Made by a program: the position numbers and the translations under genes
Notes under the pieces: model-generated
The model's input: only the letters and a program-made list of their open reading frames with translations
The model's database searches: none
What the model was told of the DNA's origin: nothing
Shown here: positions 17,281 to 26,080 of the stretch, piece after piece
Position numbering within the stretch: position 1 is the stretch's first letter
Layout of the letters: every line of letters starts with the position of its first letter
NCBI RefSeq assembly: GCF_900182815.1
Contig: NZ_FXUA01000008.1
Span: 1 to 64,000, forward strand
Direction of reading: 5' to 3'
DNA from: Algoriphagus winogradskyi
Lineage (GTDB): Bacteria > Bacteroidota > Bacteroidia > Cytophagales > Cyclobacteriaceae
Length of the DNA stretch: 64,000 bases

Positions 17281-17743
17281 TCTTGTTGGTTGTAAACTAA
17301 CTTAAAAATTTATTAGTACAGACTTGGGATTGTAATCACCTGAAAAGGATTTCAGGATTTATGGTTCCAAGTCTGTAGTTGTTTTGAGCACTTGTAAATT
17401 CAAAATTGATTGGTCCAAGATCCTTTATAGAAATGAAATTATCGATTGATTGGATCATTCGAAAAGAACATTGTCTCATTCATGTTTTCCTTTAGCTCTT
17501 TAATAAAATTCGTGCTTTAGATTTTTTTGGTGCTCAAAAACATTCTGCTTGCATGAGCAGATAAACCAGCGCCTAGTAATAGAAATAGCTCCAAATCTGA
17601 AATTTTAGCTGTAAAAAGATGGCGGGCACCGAAGAGTTGATTATGAGTAAGGATCCCTGATCCAGGTATATCTTGAGTAATCCCAGTATAGAAATTATGA
17701 AGTGTAGTGCTAAAAGTATCTAGCAGCAACTTATGGCTATAGA
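17281..17743. other. Intergenic region with a nested hairpin
   Basis: The region holds the structure described at 17317-17377 and otherwise only AT-rich sequence. A 70-codon minus-strand frame (17517-17729) lies just after the tRNA terminator but has no family signature and is not called. Confidence 0.5.
17317..17377 (+). other. Nested stem-loop, possible structured RNA or 3' UTR element
   Basis: An outer perfect 11-bp stem TACAGACTTGG / CCAAGTCTGTA encloses an inner 7-bp hairpin CCTGAAA / TTTCAGG with an AGGA loop. It lies 37 bases after the CotH stop. There is no poly-T run directly after it, so it is not a typical terminator. Confidence 0.5.
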
Positions 17744-17776
17744 TAAAAAAAAGCCATCCGAATTAACGAATGGCTT
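17744..17776 (-). terminator. Terminator of the tRNA gene
   Basis: On the minus strand a stem AAGCCAT / ATGGCTT is followed by a run of T residues (17744-17750 region). It begins two bases after the tRNA 3' end. Confidence 0.85.
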
Positions 17777-17777
17777 G

Positions 17778-17851
17778 TGGGCCCACCTGGGATCGAACCA
17801 GGCACCTACTGATTATGAGTCAGTTGCTCTAACCGAATGAGCTATAGGCCC
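17778..17851 (-). tRNA. tRNA with CAU anticodon (Met, or Ile2 after lysidine modification)
   Basis: 74 bases fold as a full cloverleaf. The acceptor stem is GGGCCTA / TGGGCCC with discriminator A. The D arm contains GCTC...GAGC, the anticodon stem ACTGA / TCAGT carries loop CTCATAA (anticodon CAU), and the T arm contains GGTTCGATCC. CCA is not encoded. The stem is not that of initiator tRNA-fMet. CAU could mean elongator Met or the Ile2 species that needs TilS. The G-rich acceptor stem and discriminator A do not settle it. Confidence 0.93.
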
Positions 17852-17948
17852 GAAATTAACTTCAGTTTTGGCTCGTATTCGCCTTAAACCTTGGTTTTGG
17901 GTGTGCAATGTTACATATTTGAATGCAAATACACAACCCATATTTCGA

Positions 17949-18578
17949 ATGAAAAATGCACCTGATGCAGACTTTTTGATTTTTGATTTAGGAAATGTCA
18001 TCATAGATATAGATTATCAGAAGGCAATAAATCGTATCAAAGAGGAAGTTTCTTCTGAGTTCCATCACAAAGTTGAGGGGTTTTATCTAACTGATTTTCA
18101 CAAGGATTATGAGGTAGGTAGAATCAATTCGGCTGAGTTTCGGCAAGCTGTAAAAGCGTATTTTAATCAGGAGTGGAAGGATGAAAAAGTAGATGAATTG
18201 TGGAACAGTTTACTGCTAAAAATTCCTTCAGAAAGGCTTGAATTAATTTCAAAATTGAGAGAAAAATTTCAGGTTGGTGTATTAAGCAATACAAATTTGA
18301 TCCATATTAATGCTGTAAATAGAATTTTACAGAATGATCATAGCCTACAAAATTTTGATCCAATTTTTGATTGGGTGTTTTTAAGTCATGAAATGGGACT
18401 AGCTAAACCTTCTGCAGAAATCTATGAAAAGATGCTGGTGGACTTAGGAACATCGGGAGACCGTGTGGTGTTTTTTGATGATTTAATTGCCAACGTGGAA
18501 GGTGCTAAAAAAGTAGGTATTCAGGCTGTACATGTGACAGGCCCTGAAGTGATTTTCGATTATTTTAAGAATGTATAG
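17949..18578 (+). CDS. HAD-superfamily (subfamily IA) hydrolase
   Basis: 209 residues from the ATG at 17949. The frame is open back to 17868, but that start lies only 16 bases from the tRNA and adds a poorly conserved leader, so the later ATG is preferred. Motifs are motif I 'FLIFDLGNVIIDID' (nucleophile Asp near residue 13), motif II 'VGVLSNTN', the conserved Lys in 'MGLAKPSAEIY', and motif III 'VVFFDDLIANVEGA'. This resembles the YihX/alpha-D-glucose-1-phosphatase-like group of phosphatases, but the substrate cannot be fixed. It overlaps the site-2 protease gene by 8 bases, suggesting co-translation. Confidence 0.9.
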   Translation: MKNAPDADFLIFDLGNVIIDIDYQKAINRIKEEVSSEFHHKVEGFYLTDFHKDYEVGRINSAEFRQAVKAYFNQEWKDEKVDELWNSLLLKIPSERLELISKLREKFQVGVLSNTNLIHINAVNRILQNDHSLQNFDPIFDWVFLSHEMGLAKPSAEIYEKMLVDLGTSGDRVVFFDDLIANVEGAKKVGIQAVHVTGPEVIFDYFKNV

Positions 18579-19680
18579 CAAAAAAGAATACCTCCGTCAC
18601 GGAATTCTATTTCTAGTTACTCTGATTGCTACTACACTCGCAGGAGCAGAATGGGTTTATGGTAAATCGGTGCTTGGTTTGGATGATAGCTTCCTGACCT
18701 GGGAGTATTTTTGGAAATCCATGGCTTTCTCCATTCCCTTTATTGGAATTTTACTAATTCACGAGTTAGGACATTTTTTTATTGCTATATACCACAAAGT
18801 GAAATGCACCCTGCCTTATTTTATACCTGGATGGTTAGGATTTATTGGAATACCCACTATTGGTACCTTTGGAGCAGTAATCCAGATGAAGGGCTTTGTA
18901 AACAGTCGAAAAAAGTTTTTCGATATAGGCGTTGCTGGACCTCTTGCAGGTTTTTTGATTGCGCTTATCGTGCTTATTTATGGTTTTGCTACACTTCCTG
19001 AACCTGATTTTATTTATTCCATACATCCAGAATATTCTGATCCTAATTTTCAAGGTTATGAAGAAGGAGTATTAGATTTTGAGTTGGGCAATAACCTGCT
19101 TTTCTGGGGATTGGGAGAGGTATTTGCAGATCCAGATCGTATGCCACCTATGGCAGAGGTGATACATTACCCTTATTTATTTGCTGGATTTCTTGCTTTG
19201 TTTTTCACAGCTTTAAATTTACTGCCGATAGGGCAGTTGGATGGTGGGCATGTGATATTTGGTCTTTTTCCGAGACGCCACAAAGAGATTTCTTTAGTCG
19301 CCTATATTTTATTTATAGGATACGCAGGAATCGGCATTATTAGTCCTTATTCTCCTATTGATGATTTGATGCTATGGATTCCTCTTTACTTGGGATTCCT
19401 CTTTATTTGTTTCACCAAGTCAGGCTTAAGTTTAAAGAATAGGGTCACACTTGCTTTGGGAATAGCTGCGTTTCAGTATGCATTGGCCTTCATCAATCCT
19501 GAGCTTCATGGATATCAGGGATGGTTGTTTTATGGCTTTTTACTGGGGAGAATTATGGGTTTGCGTCATCCAGAAGTATCGGGTTTCCGCGAGTTAGATA
19601 CCAGCAGAAAAATAGTAGGTGTGGTAGCCATAGTGGTATTCATCCTATGTTTTTCTCCCGAGCCATTTATTTTCAAATAA
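18571..19680 (+). CDS. Site-2 protease family membrane metalloprotease (M50)
   Basis: 369 residues, multi-spanning. The zinc motif 'LLIHELGHFFIA' (HExxH) lies near residue 65, and the second conserved motif 'NLLPIGQLDGGHVIFG' (NxxPxxxLDGGH) near residue 220. These are the catalytic signatures of intramembrane site-2 proteases, which cleave membrane-embedded regulators or signal remnants. The protein has no PDZ domain, unlike RseP, and carries several C-terminal helices, like the Bacteroidota/plant EGY-type branch. It overlaps the HAD gene by 8 bases. Anti-sigma proteolysis is possible, but no target is indicated. Confidence 0.92.
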   Translation: MYSKKEYLRHGILFLVTLIATTLAGAEWVYGKSVLGLDDSFLTWEYFWKSMAFSIPFIGILLIHELGHFFIAIYHKVKCTLPYFIPGWLGFIGIPTIGTFGAVIQMKGFVNSRKKFFDIGVAGPLAGFLIALIVLIYGFATLPEPDFIYSIHPEYSDPNFQGYEEGVLDFELGNNLLFWGLGEVFADPDRMPPMAEVIHYPYLFAGFLALFFTALNLLPIGQLDGGHVIFGLFPRRHKEISLVAYILFIGYAGIGIISPYSPIDDLMLWIPLYLGFLFICFTKSGLSLKNRVTLALGIAAFQYALAFINPELHGYQGWLFYGFLLGRIMGLRHPEVSGFRELDTSRKIVGVVAIVVFILCFSPEPFIFK

Positions 19681-19684
19681 AAAA

Positions 19685-19709
19685 AACTCCCCGAAGGGAG
19701 TTGGTTTTT
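19685..19709. terminator. Bidirectional terminator between protease and rhodanese genes
   Basis: The 7-bp stem AACTCCC / GGGAGTT with a CGAA loop is flanked by A-rich sequence on the left and GGTTTTT on the right, so it can stop transcription from both convergent genes. Confidence 0.88.
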
Positions 19710-20004
19710 AAAGATTTCTGTAAGCTAAAATTCCTCCTGTAGTGTTTCGAACTTTTGAAAAACCTTTGGACTCCAAAAATTTCTTAGCATTCATACTTCT
19801 GGCTCCTGATCTACAGTGAACTACTATTTCAGAGTCTTTGTATGCTTCCAATTCGTCAAGTCTAGAGGGTAAATCCGCTAATGGGATATTTTTTGCACCC
19901 AAATTATCATCCTCGTATTCCCATTCTTCGCGAACATCAAGAAACATGAATTTTTCGTTGTTATCCAATCTGGATTTGAGGTCTTCTACTGTTATATCTT
20001 CCAT
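19708..20004 (-). CDS. Rhodanese-like domain protein
   Basis: 98 residues, a single cytoplasmic rhodanese domain: 'FMFLDVREEWEYEDDN' at the N-terminus and the active-site loop 'VVHCRSGARSMNA' with catalytic Cys near residue 63. Single-domain rhodaneses transfer sulfane sulfur to acceptors such as cyanide, thioredoxin or biosynthetic carriers. It is the last gene of a minus-strand unit, 4 bases after the T9SS cargo gene, which looks like a positional rather than functional association. Length is normal for the family. Confidence 0.93.
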   Translation of the reverse strand: MEDITVEDLKSRLDNNEKFMFLDVREEWEYEDDNLGAKNIPLADLPSRLDELEAYKDSEIVVHCRSGARSMNAKKFLESKGFSKVRNTTGGILAYRNL

Positions 20005-20008
20005 ATTA

Positions 20009-21844
20009 TTATTTGACTAAAATTCTATATGATTGCATTCCAGCTCCGGTTACCAAGTTTAGTACATAAATTCCCGGACGCTGTCCGTTAAAATTAACGA
20101 TTTCTCCTTTGGGTGAAAATTGACGCTCAAGAAAAATTTCTCTCCCATAGGAATCAAAGACTCTAGCTTCACTAAATTCCCCTTCCAAATTGAGTAGGGT
20201 CTCTACCGGATTAGGATAAATCCTAATATTACCCTCAGGTGCGACTATGTCTTCAAATGGTGCTTCCAGACTAATATGCGGCCTGATCATCAGCGAACCC
20301 TGCACTTCCTCATTTTGAACCCAAGCCCCCACAACGTTGTAATAAAGCTTATCGCCGTTGTCATTAACCTTATCTAGACCTACATGGATAAAGTCGTTGG
20401 TGAATTGCGTAAAGCCAATGTAAAAGTCTCCATCAACCTTGATATTCGTGTCAAGAGAATAATATAAAAACTCTTGACCAGCTTCCTTTACCGCAATTAA
20501 ATCCTCCTTTGTGAGGATTGGGTCTTTATCGAGATCCGTCCATACATTTATATCTACGGCTTGATTTGCTTGTTTTGGGTTACTGAAATTTATAGAAATT
20601 CCTTTCAGATATACCTCTTGAGGCGTAAAGTATTTCACAGCTAATTGACCGGATCTCTGATTAATTCCAGCTGCGTAATCAGCAGAACCATTGTCATAGG
20701 CAAAGTAGTCTAAGAGTGGGAAAATTGTCTTTACAGTATCGTTTAGCTCATAATTTACAGTGGGGAAATAGGTGGTATCTCCTGCCGAAACTTCATAAAG
20801 TAATTCATCGCCAGAGGTAATGGCAGAGATAATTTCCAAAGTCGTTTTATTCTCTGGAATTGGAATTTCATCAAAGTTCCTACTTTCAAAATCTCTCCTC
20901 TCAAGTGCATTCGGTACCGGGTTGAAAGGAGTATTTAGATTTATGGGCGTACTACTCTTAGTGGAAGAATCTCTGATCACGATAGAATACTCCATGGCAC
21001 GAAAGCGATTTTCCAGATTGTAGAATGTGTTTTTCACTGTACTCCAAAGATCGTTTTGATTGCTTTCTAAGAGCACAAATGGGTAGGCGCCGAAGTCACC
21101 AATTCTAAGTTCATTTGTCTTGGTCAAGCTTCTGTCCTTATAATCGAGATCAGAACTTGTTCTCCCATCATTGAGGTAGATGTAATCTATTATCCAACTA
21201 TCAAAGGGGCCTGATTGCCTGCCCTCTGAGAAAAATCTAAACTGAAAATTGGCGTGTTGCCAAGAAGGTAGAATTTTGACTATCTCTTGTGTGAAGACTT
21301 CAGTATCCAGTGACACTCCACCAAGTTGACTCCAGATGGTGATCCAGCTTCCTGCTGGGTCAAGAATTTGCAAGATTAGCTGATCACTTTCATCTGGGAG
21401 TTCTGCTCTGCCTGCTGCTTGCCAAAAAAAACTTAAATACAGACTTTCACTATCTGGTGCACTTAGCGTACTAAGGTCAAATGATTTTGAGGTTAGGTAG
21501 TCCGTTTCTCCCTGATCACGTTGTGCTAATGAGTATGGATTGCCGTTTGCATCTACCCCATCAAAAAGAATCATCCCAATAGATGGTGGATTTAAGCCTA
21601 TAGTTTCAGTATATGATGCGCCTGAAACTGTCCATTTCAGTGTGTCTATCCCTTGGGAAAAATCATCCCAAAAAGGGAGGGTATTCCCTGCAGTGGTTCT
21701 CCAGTTAAGGTCAGAAAATTCCTGGGATTTTATTTTAGAATGCTGGATAGGTGCAATCTCCACCAATTGGCCAAAAGCCAAAGTCGATATGAAAAAGCCT
21801 ACAAGAAGCCCTGTCATCCGAAAAATGTGGTGGATTTTTAGCAT
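20009..21844 (-). CDS. T9SS type A sorting domain-containing secreted protein
   Basis: 611 residues. A signal peptide (about 1-25, 'STLAFGQ') precedes a beta-rich region with repeated Asp/aromatic patterns ('WDDFSQGIDTLKW' near 58 and 'WIIDYIYLNDG' near 215), reminiscent of MAM/laminin-G-like jelly rolls. The C-terminal 75 residues are a type A sorting domain ('IRIYPNPVETLLNLEG', 'VFDSYGRE', 'GIYVLNL'), so the protein should cross the outer membrane by T9SS and be surface-attached or released. No catalytic motif was found. It starts 5 bases after the PASTA gene and ends 4 bases before the rhodanese gene. Confidence 0.9.
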   Translation of the reverse strand: MLKIHHIFRMTGLLVGFFISTLAFGQLVEIAPIQHSKIKSQEFSDLNWRTTAGNTLPFWDDFSQGIDTLKWTVSGASYTETIGLNPPSIGMILFDGVDANGNPYSLAQRDQGETDYLTSKSFDLSTLSAPDSESLYLSFFWQAAGRAELPDESDQLILQILDPAGSWITIWSQLGGVSLDTEVFTQEIVKILPSWQHANFQFRFFSEGRQSGPFDSWIIDYIYLNDGRTSSDLDYKDRSLTKTNELRIGDFGAYPFVLLESNQNDLWSTVKNTFYNLENRFRAMEYSIVIRDSSTKSSTPINLNTPFNPVPNALERRDFESRNFDEIPIPENKTTLEIISAITSGDELLYEVSAGDTTYFPTVNYELNDTVKTIFPLLDYFAYDNGSADYAAGINQRSGQLAVKYFTPQEVYLKGISINFSNPKQANQAVDINVWTDLDKDPILTKEDLIAVKEAGQEFLYYSLDTNIKVDGDFYIGFTQFTNDFIHVGLDKVNDNGDKLYYNVVGAWVQNEEVQGSLMIRPHISLEAPFEDIVAPEGNIRIYPNPVETLLNLEGEFSEARVFDSYGREIFLERQFSPKGEIVNFNGQRPGIYVLNLVTGAGMQSYRILVK

Positions 21845-21849
21845 GTAGC

Positions 21850-22590
21850 CTACAAGTTATCTTTCGCAATCCAAAGATCAATCAATTCTCCAGTTTTCAC
21901 CTGCCTAGTTGCTTCAGGATTTTGCCGCAATACTTTGCCTGCCCCCACGGAGTCGGTATCAAGATAATACTTATTACCTACCCTTAAGCTAGAACCCAAT
22001 ATTAAGAACTCAGCATCTACCTCGTCCATTCCTTTTAGATCAGGAACAGCCAGGATTTGATTACCCATTCCATCTCCAACAACCAAGTCAATTTTTGCGC
22101 CTTTAGGGATTTCGAACCCTTCAGGCACATTTACTCCACGGTATTTTTGCTCCAAAACCACATTGATACCGATATCTGGAACATACCTGATATCTCCTCT
22201 TTCCAATCCCATGTTTGCCAATATCTCCTGTACGTTTTTTAGCTGAGTATTTACTAAGTTTGGCATTTTTAGCATAGGAGCATTTCGGGCGTTCAGCGTC
22301 AGGTAAACGGTTTTACCACTTTTTACCTGAGCGTTTGGCTCTGGGATTTGCTTCAAAATTGCAAAAGTCTTGAGATCTGTGTTGAATCCTGAGTCTAGCG
22401 ACACTTCATATTGAAGACCAGCTCTATCGAGAATATCTACGCCTTCATCGAATGTATAGCCGGACAAATCCGGGACAGAGACTGATTCACCATGGTTGGT
22501 GTACATGGGTAGATAAACTTTCAAAAAAAGGAAACCCAGTAATACTGAAATCCCTATGATCACTAGGAGGTTAATTAATATCTTTTTCAA
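21850..22590 (-). CDS. PASTA domain-containing membrane protein
   Basis: 246 residues: one N-terminal membrane helix (about 5-27), then three PASTA domains (about 38-105, 107-175 and 178-246) with signatures 'VPDLSGYTFDEGVDIL', 'MPNLVNTQLKNVQEILANMG' and 'VPDLKGMDEVDAEFLILGSS'. PASTA domains bind peptidoglycan fragments or beta-lactams in Ser/Thr kinases and PBPs. Here no kinase or transpeptidase domain is attached, so it is a stand-alone periplasmic PASTA protein, as is usual in Bacteroidota. It heads the unit PASTA, T9SS cargo, rhodanese. The role is probably in the cell wall, but not proven. Confidence 0.93.
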   Translation of the reverse strand: MKKILINLLVIIGISVLLGFLFLKVYLPMYTNHGESVSVPDLSGYTFDEGVDILDRAGLQYEVSLDSGFNTDLKTFAILKQIPEPNAQVKSGKTVYLTLNARNAPMLKMPNLVNTQLKNVQEILANMGLERGDIRYVPDIGINVVLEQKYRGVNVPEGFEIPKGAKIDLVVGDGMGNQILAVPDLKGMDEVDAEFLILGSSLRVGNKYYLDTDSVGAGKVLRQNPEATRQVKTGELIDLWIAKDNL

Positions 22591-22694
22591 AAGGAAAGTG
22601 GAATGTAATACTTGAGAAATTTTAATAGTTAAAGATAAGCGGGAAATTCAATCCTCACAACGAAGAATTATTCTAAAACTGTTTTATCCCTCAG

Positions 22695-22734
22695 GCAAAA
22701 AATAAGCCGAAGAGGATTTCTTCAGCTTATTTTT
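22695..22734 (-). terminator. Terminator after the metalloprotease gene
   Basis: On the minus strand a 13-bp stem AATAAGCTGAAGA / TCTTCGGCTTATT (one G-T type mismatch) with a short loop ends in a T run. It starts directly after the stop codon at 22737. Confidence 0.85.
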
Positions 22735-22736
22735 GC

Positions 22737-25700
22737 TTAATTAATGATTAATCTTCGTGTTTCTCTAATCGTATTACTCGATATATTGACAATAAACACA
22801 CCCTTAGAAAAAAGTTGAGTGCTAAAAGAATAAGTCTGATTAAGTGTGCCTGGGTAGACAATTTCTTGAACCAATGCACCTGTACTTGAGATGACTTGAA
22901 TGGTTACATCTTCCAAATCATTCAAATTAAACGAAATATTGAATACATCTCGTGCTGGATTTGGGTACAGAACGGACATTCCTATCGCAGGCACTACCGG
23001 CTCAGGATTAGCATTCAAGAATAATTCTATATTATCTAAGTAGACAGGTGGATCAGTCTCCAATCCATTTTCTAATACAAACGCAAGCCTTGTTTGGGTT
23101 TTTCCTGACCCCGCAAAATCACTCAAATTGACAAATTTACGAACGTAATCGCCTGGACTGTTAGGATTTGCTTCTCCAGACGAAACTGTAGAAAGTGAAG
23201 ATCCACTTGCAGACCAGACTTCCATATAGGTATTTCCACCATTGGAACTAGCCAATAGTTTCAGCTTAGTATTGGCCCCATTTACACCCGCCGCAAGGTC
23301 AAAGAATATACTTGCTTGTCTACTTGCCGATAAGTCAAAAATTGGTGTTCCTAGCCAGTAGGAGTTACCTTGTTTTTTGGTAGTAGCGCGTACTACATTA
23401 TTTGGCCCTTCGGTAGATGAAGCCGAAGCAATAATCCACCCTTCATCATTTGATTCAGGGTTAATTGTCTGCCACGGAGTTAACGCTGCTGAGCTATTGA
23501 AGTTTTGTCTCCAGGGCACTGGTATGGTGGAATCATCTTCTATCACGTACAACTCAGTGCTGTCAGAGTTATTTCCATTTTGATCAAAGTTTGGTTGTGA
23601 TACTACAAACTTAACTTTACTTTTTCCCACAGTAGTCCTATTTGGAATAGAAATATCGATGGACTCAGATGGTGAAAATGTGCTGCCACTGGCCAAATAA
23701 GTTTGTGCAGTAGCATCGTTTACTGAACTTGAAAATAAGAAGGTAGAAACAGGAACAGTCCCGCTGTTAATCAAAGTAACAGTATCAGATTCACTAGTAC
23801 CATCTGAAATAGGCGTAGGGGATTTAATATCTGAGATATTTAATTTATACTTAAATTCTTCGCTAGGAAGTATCCTGATGTTTTTAATGTAGATGTTGTT
23901 TCCGTACGCATTCTCTGAGATAAAAGCTAGCCTGATTGAGCCTAGATCTGCATAGCCTGATAGATTGACTATTTCAGTTCTGAATTGCGTGTTATTGTTC
24001 GGGATAAATTCATCTAGAGTGGCTGGAGCGGTTTGCAATTGCGCATCATTTTTATCGTAAGGGGCATTTGCAATATCAAATGTATTACCACAATCTTGGG
24101 ATACCGCTACTATTAATCCATCGGTAAATCCAGCCTGGTCGTAAGGTGCATAAGCTAGTTCAAATACAAGTTGTGCATTTGGAAATTGAGTTAGATTAAT
24201 AATCGGAGAGATATAGTAATCTAATTGCCCTGGCGCTTCATATTCGTAATGCCTAATGTAAACCAAATCTTGTGTCTCACCCGAAATTGTTAAGGTTCTT
24301 TTTTCCCAAGTCGTGAGTTCATCAGGATTGGAAACAGACCAAGGGGTAGGAAAGGTACTTAAGTTATTAGTGTAAGGGAGATTGACAGGTTGCTCCAGTT
24401 CAGGGGTAATAATTCTGCTGTTATTTTCAGTGATGATATCAGGAACATCATTGGTCTGGGTAATTCTAAATTCAATCGTGTTTGAATTTGGGAGAAGTGT
24501 GAATTGATTAAAATTCACTAAAAATTTCTCTCCGGTAGCTAGATTGAAAGTAACTCTTTTGGATTCCAGAATCGTCCCATTTCTTCGAAGCTCAATTCTT
24601 CCTGAAGTCAAGATGTTTTTCCCTGCATTTAGAACCTCTATAGAAGGATTGATAAGTGGGTCACACTCAAATTCGCCTGGTTCCAAAACACTTGCTATTG
24701 CTAAATCATTTTCAGCGAGTTGTGGATCCTGAGTGGCTCGGTTATTCAGTAGCGTCACTCTTCTAGGGCTATTTGCAAGTACAACTTCAAATCTTTCCAC
24801 TTGGCCTTGAGTGAAAAGATTCATGCAAGCATCAGGAGTATAATCCATGTAATTTTGGATCATGTCCTGTGTATCGCAGCTGAATCGCGAAGCGTTGGCA
24901 CTGCAGGCGGAATTGGAATTGTCCTGAGGAGGCGTATCATCCACGAAATCATCTACTCCACATCCACCATCACCCCAGATATGACGCAGGCCAAAAAAAT
25001 GACCTACTTCGTGAGTGGCAGTTCGGCCTCTTGACGAGGATACTGCACTTCCACCAATACCAAAATATCTATAATCTATTACTACGCCGTCAGTAATCGC
25101 AGAATTTGGTGTGCCATTGAGACCAGGTAGATCAGAAATTGGAAATGAAGAATAACCGATGTATGGACTAACCAAGGGAATCACATACATATTCATATAT
25201 TCAGCTGGATTCCATTGGATCAACTGGCCTATGGTGCTGGCGTCAGTATTCGGATCATAGGAAGATTTTGAGCCTACCGTACGGGTGATTCCACTTGTAG
25301 GTAATCCTGATGGGTCTTGCTTGGCTAATATGAATTCAATATTGATTTGGCCAGCGACAGGGGCGAAAATAGCTGGTGTATTTACTGCATCAGCATTTAA
25401 TCTTTGAAAATCCTCATTCAATATCCTTATTTGCTCCTCAATCTGAGAAAGAGGAACATTGGTGCCTTGTCCCATACTCTCACCATTGTGGATTACATGA
25501 ACTACCACTGGGATAAGAATAGGATCATCGCTTATTCTGGATAGGGTTTGAGGTCTACTTTTATAGTCTTCTATCCTGTCATTTATCCAGCTTTCAAAAA
25601 ATGGTTTTGAGCCGAAATAGCCCAATTCCTTTTCCATTTTTTGTTCTAAAATCGTATGACCGCACTTTTCTCTATGGGTATGAAAATTCGACTGGTTTAG

Positions 25701-25814
25701 TTGATCAGTGATGTCAAAGGTTTTGAATTGCTGCGCAAAGCCTGATGAAAACACAAAAAACGCTCCGAGTAGGAGCATACTGGCTTTGTCAATAACCCGA
25801 AAACCTTTTTTCAT
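22737..25814 (-). CDS. M43-family (pappalysin-like) zinc metalloprotease with T9SS sorting domain
   Basis: 1,025 residues. Signal peptide (about 1-27), a propeptide region, then the M43 catalytic domain with zinc motif 'THEVGHFFGLRHIWG' (HExxHxxGxxH, near residue 268) and Met-turn 'QNYMDYTPDACMNLFT' (near 320). Downstream are beta-sandwich regions of CARDB/MAM type (about 365-940) and a C-terminal type A sorting domain ('LYPNPARDVFNI', 'GVFIVNISS'). It should be secreted by T9SS and cleave extracellular proteins. It follows the nifU-like gene by only 11 bases, so it may be transcribed from the mrp promoter, an odd pairing of Fe-S assembly with a secreted protease. Confidence 0.95.
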   Translation of the reverse strand: MKKGFRVIDKASMLLLGAFFVFSSGFAQQFKTFDITDQLNQSNFHTHREKCGHTILEQKMEKELGYFGSKPFFESWINDRIEDYKSRPQTLSRISDDPILIPVVVHVIHNGESMGQGTNVPLSQIEEQIRILNEDFQRLNADAVNTPAIFAPVAGQINIEFILAKQDPSGLPTSGITRTVGSKSSYDPNTDASTIGQLIQWNPAEYMNMYVIPLVSPYIGYSSFPISDLPGLNGTPNSAITDGVVIDYRYFGIGGSAVSSSRGRTATHEVGHFFGLRHIWGDGGCGVDDFVDDTPPQDNSNSACSANASRFSCDTQDMIQNYMDYTPDACMNLFTQGQVERFEVVLANSPRRVTLLNNRATQDPQLAENDLAIASVLEPGEFECDPLINPSIEVLNAGKNILTSGRIELRRNGTILESKRVTFNLATGEKFLVNFNQFTLLPNSNTIEFRITQTNDVPDIITENNSRIITPELEQPVNLPYTNNLSTFPTPWSVSNPDELTTWEKRTLTISGETQDLVYIRHYEYEAPGQLDYYISPIINLTQFPNAQLVFELAYAPYDQAGFTDGLIVAVSQDCGNTFDIANAPYDKNDAQLQTAPATLDEFIPNNNTQFRTEIVNLSGYADLGSIRLAFISENAYGNNIYIKNIRILPSEEFKYKLNISDIKSPTPISDGTSESDTVTLINSGTVPVSTFLFSSSVNDATAQTYLASGSTFSPSESIDISIPNRTTVGKSKVKFVVSQPNFDQNGNNSDSTELYVIEDDSTIPVPWRQNFNSSAALTPWQTINPESNDEGWIIASASSTEGPNNVVRATTKKQGNSYWLGTPIFDLSASRQASIFFDLAAGVNGANTKLKLLASSNGGNTYMEVWSASGSSLSTVSSGEANPNSPGDYVRKFVNLSDFAGSGKTQTRLAFVLENGLETDPPVYLDNIELFLNANPEPVVPAIGMSVLYPNPARDVFNISFNLNDLEDVTIQVISSTGALVQEIVYPGTLNQTYSFSTQLFSKGVFIVNISSNTIRETRRLIIN

Positions 25815-25825
25815 TACTATAATAA

Positions 25826-26080
25826 TTAAGCAACTGTTAGGTTTACGGCTTCTACTCGAATGATTTCTGGGATTGCACGTTTGATAGCTTCTTCTACTCC
25901 GGCCTTAAGGGTCATAGTAGACATGGGGCATGAGCCACATGAACCTAACAACTCTAATTTTAAAACCATGTCGTCGGTCAGTTCCACTATCCTCACATTT
26001 CCGCCATCTGCCTCCAGATATGGTCGAATTGTATCTAATGCAAATTCTATTTGTTCTTTAAGTTCTGGTTGCATGTTCAT
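25826..26080 (-). CDS. NifU C-terminal domain Fe-S scaffold/carrier protein
   Basis: 84 residues, a stand-alone NifU C-terminal (Nfu) domain. The 'GSCGSCPMSTMTL' segment (CxxC at residues 48 and 51) is the [4Fe-4S] ligand pair formed across a dimer. The protein takes up or passes on Fe-S clusters. Its start overlaps the Mrp stop by one base (TAATG), so the two Fe-S carriers are translationally coupled. The length is normal for single-domain members. Confidence 0.94.
   Translation of the reverse strand: MNMQPELKEQIEFALDTIRPYLEADGGNVRIVELTDDMVLKLELLGSCGSCPMSTMTLKAGVEEAIKRAIPEIIRVEAVNLTVA

Noticed and set aside
17517..17729. A 70-codon minus-strand frame after the tRNA terminator
   Set aside because: It has a Leu-rich segment but no recognisable family, and it lies just downstream of a terminator without a promoter.
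17868..17948. Upstream start for the HAD hydrolase
   Set aside because: It begins 16 bases from the tRNA and adds a leader with no HAD similarity; the ATG at 17949 starts four residues before the domain.
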